A stretch of DNA of 48,265 nt from Schoenoplectus triqueter (lineage: Eukaryota; Streptophyta; Magnoliopsida; Poales; Cyperaceae), in NCBI GenBank assembly GCA_964058805.1, contig CAXKVV010000563.1, positions 1 to 48,265 on the forward strand, given 5' to 3'. Every line of letters starts with the position of its first letter. The first letter of the stretch is position 1. This document shows, piece after piece, positions 12,122 through 23,700 of the stretch. Under the pieces are notes generated by a model. That model did not search any database and was not told the origin of the DNA. It worked only from the letters and a program-made list of their open reading frames with translations. The position numbers were made by a program, and so were the translations under genes.

Positions 12122-12814
12122 GCCCACTGATCAGAAGAAGTCGCTAACGGAACTCCGGAGCAACTTTATTTGTCCCACAAGGAAATTCTGGGCATGAAGT
12201 GAAGAGTATAAATACCCCACTGTCCTCTATCCACTTAGCATGAGTGACAGCCGAGAGGATCCAGAGAGAGGAGAGATCTCTCGGGTGTCACCATGTAATT
12301 ATATCTTTTCTGACAAGTGGGACCCACATGGCAGTCCCTTGTAGACGACTCTAACAACATAGACATAGCCTATTTTATTAAGAAACCTAACCCCGGAATA
12401 AATCGATTAATCCCACAAAGAAATATCAGGGTGAGAGATAGGGATATAAATACTCCACCACCTCCTACTCATTCGAGGTGGCTGTCCCTCAGGAGATTCC
12501 GGAGAGAGAAAATCTCCTGATGGGACAGCCATATGATCACATTTTTTCTGACAAGTGGGACCCACCTGGCAGCCCCTTATAAGCAGCTTCAACAGCATGA
12601 ACCTAGCCTATCTGATGAGTCTAATCAATCCGGAACAAGGGTTAAACATTAATCCCACAAGGAAACCCTAAGTACAGAGCAAGGATATAAATACCCTATA
12701 ATCTCCTATTCACTCGAGATGTATGACCCTCAGGAGATTCAGGAGAGAGAGATCTCTAGAGGGGTCATCCATCTAATCATTTTTCACTGACAGGTGGGCC
12801 CACACCTCAGTGAC
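12122..12814 (+). repeat. three ~240-bp promoter-hairpin tandem repeats (LTR B)
   Basis: Three imperfect units have TATAAATA at 12207, 12445 and 12686 (periods 238 and 241). About 30 bases after each TATA box, where transcription would be expected to start, lies a hairpin. R1 is at about 12244-12292 (GTGACA and CCGAGAG pairing with CTCTCGG and TGTCAC). R2 is at 12480-12530 (GGCTGTCCC with GGGACAGCC, then TCAGGAGATT with AATCTCCTGA). R3 is at about 12718-12773 (TGACCC with GGGTCA). R1 and R2 then carry the palindromic GTGGGACCCAC (near 12318 and 12557), and R3 a GTGGGCCCAC variant (near 12794). Sequences of the arms differ between units, yet each still pairs. Confidence 0.88.
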
Positions 12815-12981
12815 TAAAATATCAAAGGAGTCAAGATTAAACCCTGAGAATCTATCATCAAAGCAAACCCTAAGAGCTGAAGCAGTATAATCCCTGTGCA
12901 ACAAGGAATGATGTCAATGCCAAGCCAGTATTCTGATGCAACTAGTCATGAGAAATTTCAAATATGATTTTGCTTTCAAGG

Positions 12982-13203
12982 CTGACCTGGTGCCAAAACT
13001 GTGAGCAACCACCTAACCATGCTTTGATTTGTGTTAATTACTGATAAGTAGTCAGCTCTTTGACCAAATCACCCTCATGTTAATGGATTGAAAGTCAATT
13101 TCACAAGACTGATTAGGTGCCAAAGCTGGGAGCAACCACCTGATCAAGTCTAAATTTGTATCAATTGTTGACAAGTAATCAACTGTTGATCAAATCAAAC
13201 CCT
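12982..13203 (+). repeat. two 127-bp tandem repeats (LTR B)
   Basis: Units starting at 12982 and 13109 share CTGAYYWGGTGCCAAA, GAGCAACCACCT and TTGAYCAAATCA-type phrases. The same pair lies at about 35082-35290 in LTR A, and part of it (inverted) at 20640-20735 in LTR C, where C ends inside the second unit. Confidence 0.8.
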
Positions 13204-13615
13204 AATAAATATCAATACAAGTCTAATTGGTATTTAGTTAGGGTGGTTTCTGCAAGAGAGAGATAATTGGTAGAGACACTGAGCTATAATTGAAATCTGG
13301 GATTAATTCAGAGGAAAGAATAGGATTTTCTAGACAAAAGAATTTTTAATTCAGAGAGATAGGGGTAAAAATGGAATTAAAATTATAAAGATGATCATCA
13401 TGAATTTAGGGATTTTTGGTGAAAATTTCATAATTTTTGGATAAGTGGAGCTATCAAAATAAATTCAGGGAAGATAAAACAGATTAAAAGGGGAAGATCA
13501 AGGGATGAGATTTAATCAAGGCGACTCTGGGTACAACTTGGAGATGATGGAAGCTCTGGATACAAACTGGGTGCAAGAAAGACAGAGGATATAAAATAGG
13601 TGAAGAGAGAGGGTG

Positions 13616-13890
13616 TGCCACGTGGCAGCACCAGACTGGACCAACTCAGCAGCCGAGTGCCACGTGACAATCTCTCATTGGTCCACGTCAGCAAGTGGGC
13701 CCCACCTTGGTACAAGTCACTGACAGGTGGGCCCCACCTCAGTGCCACGTGGCAGCCAGCCAGTGGTCCACCTCACTCTCTCTGTGCCACATGGCACAAC
13801 CACAAAGAGCCACCTCACCCTCTCTGTGCCACATGACACAACTACAGGAAGCCACATCACCCTGTCAATGCCACATGGCATCATACTACA
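13616..13890 (+). promoter_or_regulatory. G-box and TCP-type site cluster (LTR B)
   Basis: The perfect 12-bp palindrome TGCCACGTGGCA occurs at 13616-13627 and 13743-13754, and CACGTG again at 13661-13666. GTGGGCCCCAC occurs at 13695-13705 and 13727-13737. Degenerate ~45-bp units with TGCCACATGGCA follow. CACGTG is the core bound by plant bZIP and bHLH factors, and GTGGGNCCCAC contains the TCP factor consensus. A TATA-like ATATAAAATA lies near 13590. That these sites control the LTR is inference. Confidence 0.65.
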
Positions 13891-14462
13891 GAGCCACCTC
13901 AGCAGCTGTTAATTAGATCATTAATGCTAAAGGGGAGGGCTTAACCTAGTAACCAATCATAATATGTCAACTCAGCATAATTAATACTAATCTGTGAATT
14001 AACTAATTAATAATCATCTCTGTAAGCCTAGACACAAGAAACTTACAAGTGGGACCCTATTGTCAGGTTTATGAGTCAGAGGCGCATAAGCTACTATATG
14101 AACCAAGCTCATTCAAATACAATTGGAATTTAAATAAAGGAGAAAGAAAAGAAAGGTGTATTTGGCTCATGCACATCATCCCTATGACTGTGGACCCTAC
14201 TCCGTTGCGGTTCACGTGCGCCGAGACCAACCCCTCCGGAGCCACCTTCTTCTTCTTTTCTTCCTCTGCGTCTCTTTCTTCCGCGCGATTGATCGAGAGG
14301 CGCCATGGATGAATAAGCTAGAGATGACACATTTCTTTAAATTACTTCAACAGAGAGATGCATATCATTGATTAAAACATGTATCAAGTATGAATTTCAA
14401 GAAATATGAAGAGAATAATAGGAATTGAGCTGAGGCAGTTAGTAAGATCGAAATTGGGACTG

Positions 14463-14484
14463 ACCTTTGCAAGCTTGCAAAGGT
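14463..14484. repeat. 22-bp perfect palindrome
   Basis: A perfect inverted repeat centred on AAGCTT, with outer arms ACCTTTGC and GCAAAGGT. The equivalent place in LTR A (about 36655-36685) has a different palindrome, TCAATTCGAATTGA. Confidence 0.85.
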
Positions 14485-15088
14485 GAAATTGATTGAACAA
14501 ACAGCTTTCTCTCACTAAGGCGACACTCTCTAGATGCAAAGATAATACCTTTTGAAGCTTTGCAATAGTATTCTACCAGGTCACCAATCGGGTAAAAGGT
14601 AGTGAGCTCAAACTCAACAGTAGAGTATAGAGACAATGCAAAGGACAAGGTGGATCAATTACTAGGACTAAGAGGGAGCTAAAAGAGCTTGCAATTGAAT
14701 GAATTGGTGAAGAAGTGATAGCAATGGTGATTGAGTGGAAAATCGGGCTCAAATGGAGAAATAAATATTTTAAACTATGCAAAGGCTCTTATAGTAGCTA
14801 GGAGGGGTCTCTGGCGATTGCTAAGTTTGGAGAAGGTTCTGGAATGATCCAAAAGGAAGTGAAGGCCGGTTAATTCAAGAGAATGGCAAAAGGGTAAATA
14901 GGAAGATATGTGTAACTAACTCTAAATGGCCTAACCACTGAGAGTTGACTCAATTGAGTAATTAGAAAGCACAAATACATCCTAACCATTGATTTAAATT
15001 GAACCAAAGGTTGAGATTGAATCCAAGCCGTGATCCAAGTGCTAATCACCCAACCAATCACCATTTAGCAATTTTCACACCCCTAGCT

Positions 15089-15096
15089 TATATAAA
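15089..15096 (+). promoter_or_regulatory. conserved TATA box, LTR B
   Basis: TATATAAA about 3.08 kb into the LTR, with CCAATCACC about 35-40 bp upstream. It is kept in copies A (37293) and C (11316), which makes it the best candidate for the main U3 promoter. Confidence 0.55.
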
Positions 15097-15622
15097 CCGA
15101 ATTGAAGAACACTAGAGGCAAGCTGGAAGTACAGACAATTAAGAGCAGTAAAAGAGAGAAACAATTAACATCTAGCAAAAAGGAAGAGAGAGAAAGCAAG
15201 GAAGAGTTGAAGGAAAAGCAATTAGATCAATTGATAGTAGACTTAGTCTCTCAATTCGATCCATTCATAGCTTCTACAAAACCCATTCATCATCTACCAG
15301 CTTGCTAAATAGGTACTTTTATGAAATTCAAAGTGTAATTGAGAATGATTTTTGTGAATTGTACAATAAGCTTGATTCTTGCATTAAACAATCAGTGAAT
15401 TTTTGATTCTTCATTCAATTTCATTTTCTTCATTTTGATTCCTGCCTTTTTTTCACATTTGTTGCTTTCAAATCTTAGTTTCTCGATTAAACTTCAAGAA
15501 TTACCAGTATTACATTGAAATAAACAGTAATCAAGAAGTTGAACCTTCAATTTGAATTTAGCATAATTATTTACATATTTTCTTTAGCTTTTGAATATAT
15601 ATTGTATGATGGGATTAGTAGT

Positions 15623-15638
15623 AGAGCTATATAGCTCT
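15623..15638. repeat. 16-bp palindrome at the variable-stem module site (LTR B)
   Basis: AGAGCTATATAGCTCT is a perfect palindrome, followed by CCCACTCACC. It lies where LTR A has its first GAGCCACTGGCC module, so it may be B's only, decayed, module. Confidence 0.5.
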
Positions 15639-16479
15639 CCCACTCACCGCAAGAATTGAATTTCAGTTTGATATCAAATCAATGGAAGGATTGTTTAATC
15701 CTCTTGATTCTGTCATCTAAGTGATCGTTCAGATATTAATAACTAGTTCAAGGTGTAGAGAGATGATGTAAGTGAAGAACATTTAGTGTATAATCTCTGA
15801 ACGATCGCGATTGTTACCATGTCAAGCAACATCGAGTCTAATCATGCCATATACATCAATTTCAAAAAGAATTGAACTCACTAACATGATCAAAAGGTAT
15901 AGGCGATCAACAACAGAAAGTTAATTGCAAGAATCATTGATTAATTGAGTTGAATTTGCGAGTTAGTATTCAATCGGTACCGAACTGGGACTGTACCGGA
16001 AAATGGTACTCTTGTACACGATGAAGCACCGTATCGATCCTCAATCAAGTGTGATAAAAAGGTTCTTGGGAGAAAGGCGACGCTACTAGGACCACCTGAT
16101 CGGAAGGGCGAAGCTCCGGTCACCGGTAACGGCTTCTAACGCGAATCTCAGCACAGCAGTCAATGGGACAGTCAGAAGGATGAGTGTGCACGACCCTCAG
16201 CGCACAAACACGAAGTTTGATGCATGAAAATACATCTCAAAGGAATCTAACGCCGGCTATAAATCGCGACTTAAAGGAAAAGGAAGAAGTTGATCTGAAC
16301 CCTTCATCTTGGATGAATAAATCTTAAAGCCGATCCAACGTCCCAAGTAAATCATTGCTGAGTGAAAGAGGCCCGCCCAGTTAAGAAGTAAAAGGAAAAT
16401 ACGAATTGGCCCAACTGTTGAAAATAAAAGAGGAAATGAATTCGGCCCATTCAATTAAACCCAAAATTCAATTAATAAC

Positions 16480-17815
16480 AGAAAATTAAAAATAAATAGT
16501 AAATAAATCATTTAAAAATGTTCCTAAACTCAAAATTAAATCAAATTTATTTCTAAAGATTCTTTGTTTTCCATAGTATTTTTCTATATAAAAATATTAT
16601 AATTACAGAAATATTATTGTATAAAACAATTTAAAAGCAAAAGATTCTATATTACATTTTTCTATTTGACTTAGCTTTGACTTGTCATTTTAAATATTAT
16701 AAAAATTCTAAAAATTCAAATAAAATCCTAAATTACAATTAAATATATTTTAATGATTTTTCAAGTAATTTTCATAAAATAATAATGACAATAATAATAT
16801 TTAATAAGAAATAATAAGATAAACTCTATTCTTTAATTATAAAAGAGAATAAATAACAATATCAAATAAATATCATTTTAATCTTTTCTTTAAAAATAAA
16901 AAAATATATATAAATAAATAATCATAATAATAAATGATAAATACATATTATTCTAGAATAAAAAAATAATAATAATAAAATCATATAATAAAATAAATTA
17001 TATCCCTTTGGTTATTTCTAAAATTTGAATAAAGATATAATAATAATGGAATAAATGTTATTATTATTTTCTACTTAATAATATTAATAAAATATAATGA
17101 AAATATTTTGATAAATAAAAATACAATAAAGATAATAATTAATTTCATTTTCTTTGTAGCTATTATAAGAATTTTAAAATCCAAGTAATAATAATAATGA
17201 TAATAAAACAAAATCTTATATTTTTCTACAAATAATAAATAGAAATAATAAAAATATAATGAAAACTATCATAAATAGAATAGAATAATAATAATGATTT
17301 CTTTAGCTATTATAAATCCTAAAAATCAAAAAATAAAAATAATATAGCTAATTCATCTTTTATTTTGTAAATAATTTCTACAAAATAAATAAAATTTCAA
17401 AATAATAAAAATATAATAATAATATTCTATTACTTTGGCTATTATAAAAATCCTAAAAATTCAAATTAAATCATAGCCAATTTATTTCCTATTATTTTTA
17501 TAAGTGATTTTCTACAGAAATGAATAGAGTAAAAAAAATAATAATAATAAAAATAAAAATTCTATTACTTTAGCTATTATAAAATCCCAAAAATATAAAT
17601 AAAATTCTAGATAATAGCTAACCCATTTCCTATTATTTTTGTAAATAATCTTCTGCAGAAATAAAGAGAGTTTAAAAATAAAAATAAATTCACCTTTGTA
17701 ATGGAGATAATAATGAAAATATTATCATAATAATAAAATAAAAATAATAATAATAAAAGTACAATACATACAATGATAATAAAAAAATATATAAACAATA
17801 ATAAAAATAAAATGA
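16480..17815 (+). repeat. AT-rich low-complexity segment (LTR B)
   Basis: About 1.3 kb of AATAATAA-type runs, interrupted by recurring GCTATTATAAAAATCCTAAA-like phrases (near 17170, 17310, 17430 and 17570). Matches 38880-39960 in LTR A. No coding sequence. Confidence 0.75.
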
Positions 17816-17816
17816 G

Positions 17817-18070
17817 GAATCGTTATAACGATTCGATGAGTCGTCATACGACTTATCAAAACGTTGACAATGATTTGACTATTCCCTGACAAGTCAACAT
17901 GTTTTGAGGAATCGTTGTAACGATTCCCTTAATCGCTATACGATTCATTATATCGTTGTAACGTTTTGCAAAGTGCTGGTAACGGTTTGACCTCCATTGA
18001 CCAGCTCATTGATACGTCTAATATTCTTCTGAAACGTTATAACGATATGTTGAGGCGTTGTAACGATTAA
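17817..18070 (+). repeat. cluster of CGTTATAACG-type palindromes, only in LTR B
   Basis: GAATCGTTATAACGATTC (17817-17834) is a perfect 18-bp palindrome. AGTCGT/ACGACT, GAATCGTTGTAACGATTC, ATCGCTATACGAT, ATCGTTGTAACG, AACGTTATAACG and CGTTGTAACG follow within 250 bp, about eight related units. Copies A and C have nothing similar at this position. Confidence 0.8.
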
Positions 18071-18574
18071 CAAGGTGGTGACACAACTTGTTCATTGCTA
18101 ATAAGTCACCACAATATGGCAGATTCTGAAATGGCTTGTTTTATGATTTGCCCCTTTTGATAAACTTGTTTCAACGTTAGACAAGCCATGAGCCCTGAGT
18201 CTAATTTTGTACACGAGATAACTCTAAATTTGTGAATCAGTTGAATGTTCAAAACCCATGATTTAGAGGTACTCAAACATGCTCACATAAGGTGAGGAGG
18301 AGTAATACAATGATTCGTGCACAAGTAATGCAACATATTAGAATAATTAGTCGGGACAAGAACATCTTGACGCTCGTTGAAGAATAATCAAGGCTGCGAC
18401 ATCAACATGAAGAGATATGTTGACTTCAAGAGAGAAGAACATTACGATGTCCGAGAGAAGTGACATCTTAATGACTCGGTGTCATGAACAAATAATTCAT
18501 GACTACTTGAGCTAGTAAGACTGAACTCATCCGTCGATAAGTTTGTCTTCTGATTCATTTTTCAAGATTGTGAG

Positions 18575-19203
18575 ATTGAATCGTTCTGTAGTAGATTCAT
18601 CCACAAAATAGTGAATGTGAACCGTTCTGTAGTAGGTTCCTTCACTAACACATGCTTCAATGTCAGGCTGGCTTAGTGTTTCAGGTTTGACTTTGTGCGT
18701 AATTGTGTTCCTAGGTTTATGAATCGGCTTAGTGCTTGGAATTCATGATCTAGAAGATCAGTGAGAAGAAACACGTGGGCCAAATCCACCCTTCTCCTGA
18801 TTCACCAACCTCAAGATCAACCGGCTTAGTGCTTCGAGTTGTATTTTGTGTGATTGGTTGTTGACTAGTTAAGATTGAACCGTTCTGTAGTAGGTTTATC
18901 TTCTAGATCAATCGAGGTTGAGTCGTTCTGTAGTAGACTCACCTCAAACCCCTATGAAGAGATTAATCTGATCTGTAGTAAGGTTATCTCCCGAGGCGGT
19001 AAAAGACTAAACCGATCTGTAGTAGGTTCGTATTTCATGGGATCAACTTTGAACCATTCTGTAACAGGTTTATTTTCTAGATCAACTGAGATTGAGTCGT
19101 TCTGTAGTAGACTCACCTCGAACCCCTTCGAAGAGATTAATCTGATCTGTAGTAAGGTTATCTCTCAAGGCGGTAAAGACTGAACCGATCTGTAGTAGGT
19201 TCA
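18575..19203 (+). repeat. stem-loop array in LTR B (GATCTGTAGTA loops)
   Basis: About ten units on the plus strand have loop G(A/T)TCTGTAGTA. Examples of pairing arms: TGAATC with GATTCA (18577-18599), GAACC with GGTTC plus outer GTGAA with TTCAC (near 18611-18643), TGAGTC with GACTCA plus outer GAGG with CCTC (near 18914-18943), TGAACC with GGTTCA (near 19180-19203). A ~172-bp block of these is duplicated (18877 and 19050). The open reading frame across it is a by-product of the repeat. Confidence 0.85.
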
Positions 19204-19279
19204 TCTTTCACGGGATCAACCTTTCGGTGAATCCAGACGACCACTTGACCATCATTTAACTATACTATTTGTTTCTCCC

Positions 19280-19524
19280 TTTTAAAGATCCAGAGGTGCC
19301 TCGAGGTTAACAGCCCAGGGTAATTAACGGTGGGGGCTTGCGCCCACCGGAATCTACAAGAACTCACAATCACTAAAAAAAACCCCTAAATGTGCATCCA
19401 AATTAGTCTAAATGGTAGAATCAGCCGGCATTAAACAGATGCACGCTTGGGAGGGATCTCCGTGTCCTTCTTCCGCATCCCATCGCCCAGCGGCGGTGCG
19501 GAGCGCGCGAAAAAGGGTCGCACA
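19280..19524 (+). repeat. conserved LTR 3'-terminal domain (copy B)
   Basis: This ~240-bp end is shared by copies A, B, C and the otherwise different LTR D. It has CCCAGGGTAATTAAC, a hairpin CGGTGGG with CCCACCG, an AATCT-CACAATC-AAACCC stretch, GGGATCTCCGTGTCCTTCTTCCGC-like sequence and GCGCGAAAAAGGGTCGCACA. It probably holds U5 and the integrase end-recognition site. Confidence 0.8.
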
Positions 19525-20735
19525 GATCAATTCATCAGTGTGTGCCATCTATCTTTGAAGCTTTCACAATGGTGAGACGCCATGGAAAGAAGCAAACTCA
19601 CGCGTGCGAGGAGAAGAAGGAGAAGAGAGAGTAGGGTGAGTGCTCGACTGGGATAGATGTGCTTGGTTTTCATACACCAAAGCGTAGGAGAGGAGAGAGG
19701 CAGAGAGTTGAAACACCTATACCAAGTCCACCCTTCTTTTATCTCTTGTTTAAATTCAACTGTATTTGGATTGAATAGGTCGGTTTAATAGATTCGGTTT
19801 ATGGCTTTAATTCATGCACCTACTCACATTGTTCTGACTGATGGGTCTCACCTGTAAGGTTTAATTAGCGGTTGATTAGGGTTAATGTGCTGAGATGGCT
19901 CTGTCTGATTGGTTGTCTATTTAATAAATAACTCCTTAACACCAAAAATCTGGCTTAATAGATGGCTGAGGTGGCTCTGACCAGTGGTGCCACGTGTGTT
20001 GTTTGTATTGACCTGTACCAACCAGAGGAAGCCACTTGTAATCTCTATGTATATTGTGTGATGACATGGCACCAGTTTGTATCTGCCACGTGGCATGGTG
20101 GTGGGGCCCATCTGTCAGGTCTGTAGGGTTGTGGGTCCCACCTTGTAGAGGTGGACTAATAGGAGGCTGCCACGTGGCACAACTGTGCTGAGGTGGCCTA
20201 ATCTAGTACTGCCACGTGGCACACCCTCTCCTCTTCTGTTATGTATTCTCTGTGTTTTTTACACCCAGTTTGTACCCAAGGCTGCTGTTGTCCCCATGTT
20301 ATACCCAGAGAGACCCTGATCAAATCTCAGCCCTTGATCTGCCTATTTAATCTATTTTATCTTCTATGAATTTATTTTAATAGCTTCACTTGTTCAAAAA
20401 TTCTGAAATTTTCACCAAAAATCTCTAAATTTATGGTGATCACTCCAGTAATTTTTTATTCTAATTTTACCTCTATTTTCTTGTGCTACAAAATCTTTTG
20501 TCAAGAAAACTCTGTTTTCTCCTCTGAAATAATCCCAATTTCAATTGTAGCTCAGTGTCTCTGCTAAATAAAATTCTCTTGCAGAAACCCCCCTAATTAA
20601 ACACCAATTAGATTTGTATTGATATTTATTAGGGTTTGATTTGTTCAAAAGTTGATTACATGTTAACAATTGATATAAATCTCAACTTGATCAGATGTTT
20701 GCAATATTGGCATCCGATCAGTCTTATGAAATTGA
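19525..20735 (-). repeat. second half of LTR copy C, with GATCA and G-boxes
   Basis: After the second GATCA (19525-19529) the reverse complement of LTR A about 35190-36590 resumes. It includes TGCCACGTGGCA three times (20084-20095, 20168-20179, 20210-20221), GTGGGGCCCAT and the 127-bp repeat. It ends at about 20735 in copia sequence. It proves that B sits inside C. Confidence 0.88.
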
Positions 20736-20791
20736 GAATCTGTTTTAGTTTTGTAAACCCATTTATAACCTACAATTTTAACTCCAACAGG
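20736..20791 (-). pseudogene. copia reverse transcriptase fragment
   Basis: About 56 bp on the minus strand encode a VGYKWVYKTKTDS-like piece, the copia RT motif that follows the ELPxG segment. It continues the RT start at 23938-24032 once LTR D is removed, and shows that C and D both lie inside copia element 2. Confidence 0.85.
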
Positions 20792-23700
20792 TGTTTACCC
20801 CTGAAAATTCGGGGAATTAAAAAAAGTAACTTGGGATAAAATATTAAAAAATTCAAGGAGAAATTTTAAAAGCCCGAAGAGACTTAATTCAAGTCCAGAA
20901 GCACCAAGAAAAAAAAAGAATTCAATGAAATGCTCAAAAATCAAAATTCTTAAGAAAAGAATTAAATGTCGAAGGTCTACAAATTCAAATCGAAAACCTC
21001 TTCGAAACCCAAAATCTCAAAACTCAAATTTTATGGTAAAATCAAATTCTCCATAAAATTCTGAGAATTTTCATATATTACTTGATATTTTTGGAGTTAC
21101 AAAAGTCAAAGAAATTCCAAATTATCGATTAATATAATGAAAAATTAATTAATCAAGCGTTAAAAATTAATTGATGCTTGACCAAGGGGCAAAATGGTAA
21201 ATAAAAATTACCATAAATTTTGTTATATTTCAAGGAATTTTTGAGCAAATTATGGTGCAATTTGGACAAAGGGATCTTTGAGAAATAATTTAAAAGCAAA
21301 GGAGAAATAAGAAAAATCAGCAAATGGAGGGCTTCAATTAAAAATCAAAATGGAGAGGGGTCAAATTCGAAAATGTCCATTGCTACAGTCCCCCGAGTTC
21401 TTCACTGTTTCAAAACTGAAAATGGAGCTTATGGTCCCGTACGACGAAAACCCACATATTATATACCGTTGGAAAGAGTACGGAGAGGAGAACACAATGA
21501 GATAAAGAACTTACAAAATGGTTGAGCGGTTTGGGAGAAAACTGAAGGGAAAGTTTCCGATCCAAAAATAAAATTAAGCAATCCGAGTCATAATTAATCA
21601 AATTGACACTTCAAACACCTTCTCCATAGTCACAAGAGATTGTTTGAGGACTTGGTTGAATTTCATAAGCTTTAAATTGGTGATATCACGAACTCGCAAA
21701 TCGGGTCAAAAACCGAGTTGGTCAAACTCTATACCAGAGCATTCTATTGATTGAATAAACATTATAGATCAATTCCTGGGATCAATTAGATGCTAATCAA
21801 GCTTTGAAATACAAGAAATGGTGTAGAAATGAAGGAGAACGACTATGTAGCTTGAAATCGGGTTTGAAGGCAAAAACGGGTCTCGGGTGCGTAATTATGA
21901 TCCGACAAGGTCCAAAATGCAGGAAGGGAGTGGCAAGAACGTGTTTGAACCTCTACAACCTTCTAGAAGTCCTTAGAATCATCTGGTGACCAAGTGGTGA
22001 TTAGAGAGGGCAAATTTGTAAATTTTCAGCAAACATAACAAACTCCACTTGTGCCCCACTTGCCCTCTCAAAAGTGCATTAAAATAATTTCAAATAAGAA
22101 AATTTTCAACATAAAAGTTGTTCATCATAACCTTATTGATGGTATCATGATATGGTTTGAAAGGTTTCTGAAACATATGTTTTAAAAATACCTCAAATAC
22201 CCTCAGCTGTCCAGTTCAGTTCTTTATCAGAAAAATAATTAAAAAACTGTACCGATCCATGAATTTAACATATATATATTATTTTATATTCATAGAATAC
22301 ATATCAAGAAGAGCTTGTATAAAAATTTTTATGCAAAAATACGTTTTAAATAACTTTCAAATAAGCAAAACAATCCTGATAGCTCATTATTTTCAGAACC
22401 GTCCTCTTTTGATATTTTACTCAAAACAGTATTTTTTAAAGCTCAAAATAAAAAGTGTTCAACATAAAAGTTGTTCGTAACATCCCATTTCATATTTCTG
22501 TTAAATAAAATTAATATATTATTAACTCATTTTACTTTAAAACAAATAATAAAAAGTATTATCTGCTGAAGTCTTCGTAAGTTTTCATATTTGTCCATTT
22601 CTAATATTCGTTCCGAAATAATATTTTAAAGGATTCAAATTAAAAAATATTCAAAATAAAAGTTTTTCATAACATTGTCATTAATATTTTTATCAAATAA
22701 AATTAGTATCTCACTAATATATTTTTCTCAAAAAGTCTAAAAAGATCACTACATGATTATATTTTCTTTACCGATAAAAATCAGAAAAATATTATGGTCC
22801 GTTCTAAAAAAATATTTTAAAATCATAAATATTTTGATAATAAGTATAAATAAAATTTCTTTATAAATAGATCTTAAGAAAATAAATTAAAAATAGTTTC
22901 ATAATAAATCATTTTAATTAAAGAATAATCATTTCAAGATAAAATATAATAATTAGAATAAAAAAACATAATAAAATAAAATAAAAATAATGCATTCATT
23001 AAAAAATATAATAAAAAGAAATAACATAAAAAATAATAAGATAAAAATTTTCTTAATATAAATAAATATAATTTTTATTCATTAAATCAAATTCTAAATT
23101 AAATAATTCTAAATAAAAATATACAAAAATACAAAAATAAACAAAATTAAATATATAATGAATAAAAAAATAATAAAATAACTATAACTCTTATTGAAAA
23201 TCAAATAAAAATTAAATAAATAAATACATAAATAAAAAGTAAAAGACTTTATGATTTTTATTTTTACCAATTAAAAATAAATTCAATTTTAAAACTAAAT
23301 CAACATTCACATAAAATAAAGATCAAAATAAAAAAATAAAAAGTAACTCTCAATTTCAAAATTAAATAAATTTAAATATCAATAAATAAATAAAATATTA
23401 ATAAAAATAATAATAAAAGACTAAAAGACTTTTTTTTCTTCTTATCAAATAAAAAAATTCAATTTTAGAATTAAACCAACCTTAATCTAAAATAAAAATA
23501 AATCTCAATATTCAAAACTAAATAAATTTAAATAAGATAAGTTCAAATAACAAATAAATAAAAAAATAAAAACTAAATCATTTTATCAATAAAAATAAAT
23601 AAAAAATTAATTCACAAGGTTTAAACTACCTTGAAAAGTTTATATCTTCCCTACCATTATTCACAGCAACCACTTAAAATTGCTTAACTATTCTGTTTAT

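Larger units (their letters stand above)
12013..19524 (+). mobile_element. solo gypsy LTR copy B, 7512 bp
   Basis: Starts TGTTTACCC and ends GGGTCGCACA, flanked by a perfect 5-bp duplication GATCA. It is collinear with the 5' LTR at 34245-41662 from end to end: promoter-hairpin repeats, G-box/TCP cluster, ATG-containing GC-rich patch near 14300, TATATAAA at 15089, AT-rich stretch, stem-loop array and terminal domain. It therefore is a solo LTR left by recombination of a full element that had inserted in LTR C in opposite orientation. No gag-pol remains. Confidence 0.93.
7070..20735 (-). mobile_element. gypsy LTR copy C, inverted, truncated, split by LTR B
   Basis: Segments 7070-12012 and 19530-20735 together are the reverse complement of the LTR seen at 34245-41662. 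The left end is the complete LTR 3' end (TGTGTGACCC on the plus strand, one C to T change from the complement of GGGTCGCACA). The right end stops at about 20735, where copia RT resumes, so about the first 950 bp of the LTR, including the promoter-hairpin repeats, is missing. The copy is interrupted by LTR B at a GATCA target. It totals about 6.15 kb. No primer site or gag adjoins it, so it is a truncated solo LTR or the stub of a deleted element. Confidence 0.88.

Noticed and set aside
18875..19183. 102-codon open frame with an internal duplication, in LTR B
   Set aside because: It lies wholly in the stem-loop array; openness and repetition follow from the DNA repeat, and the matching frames in A and C are broken.
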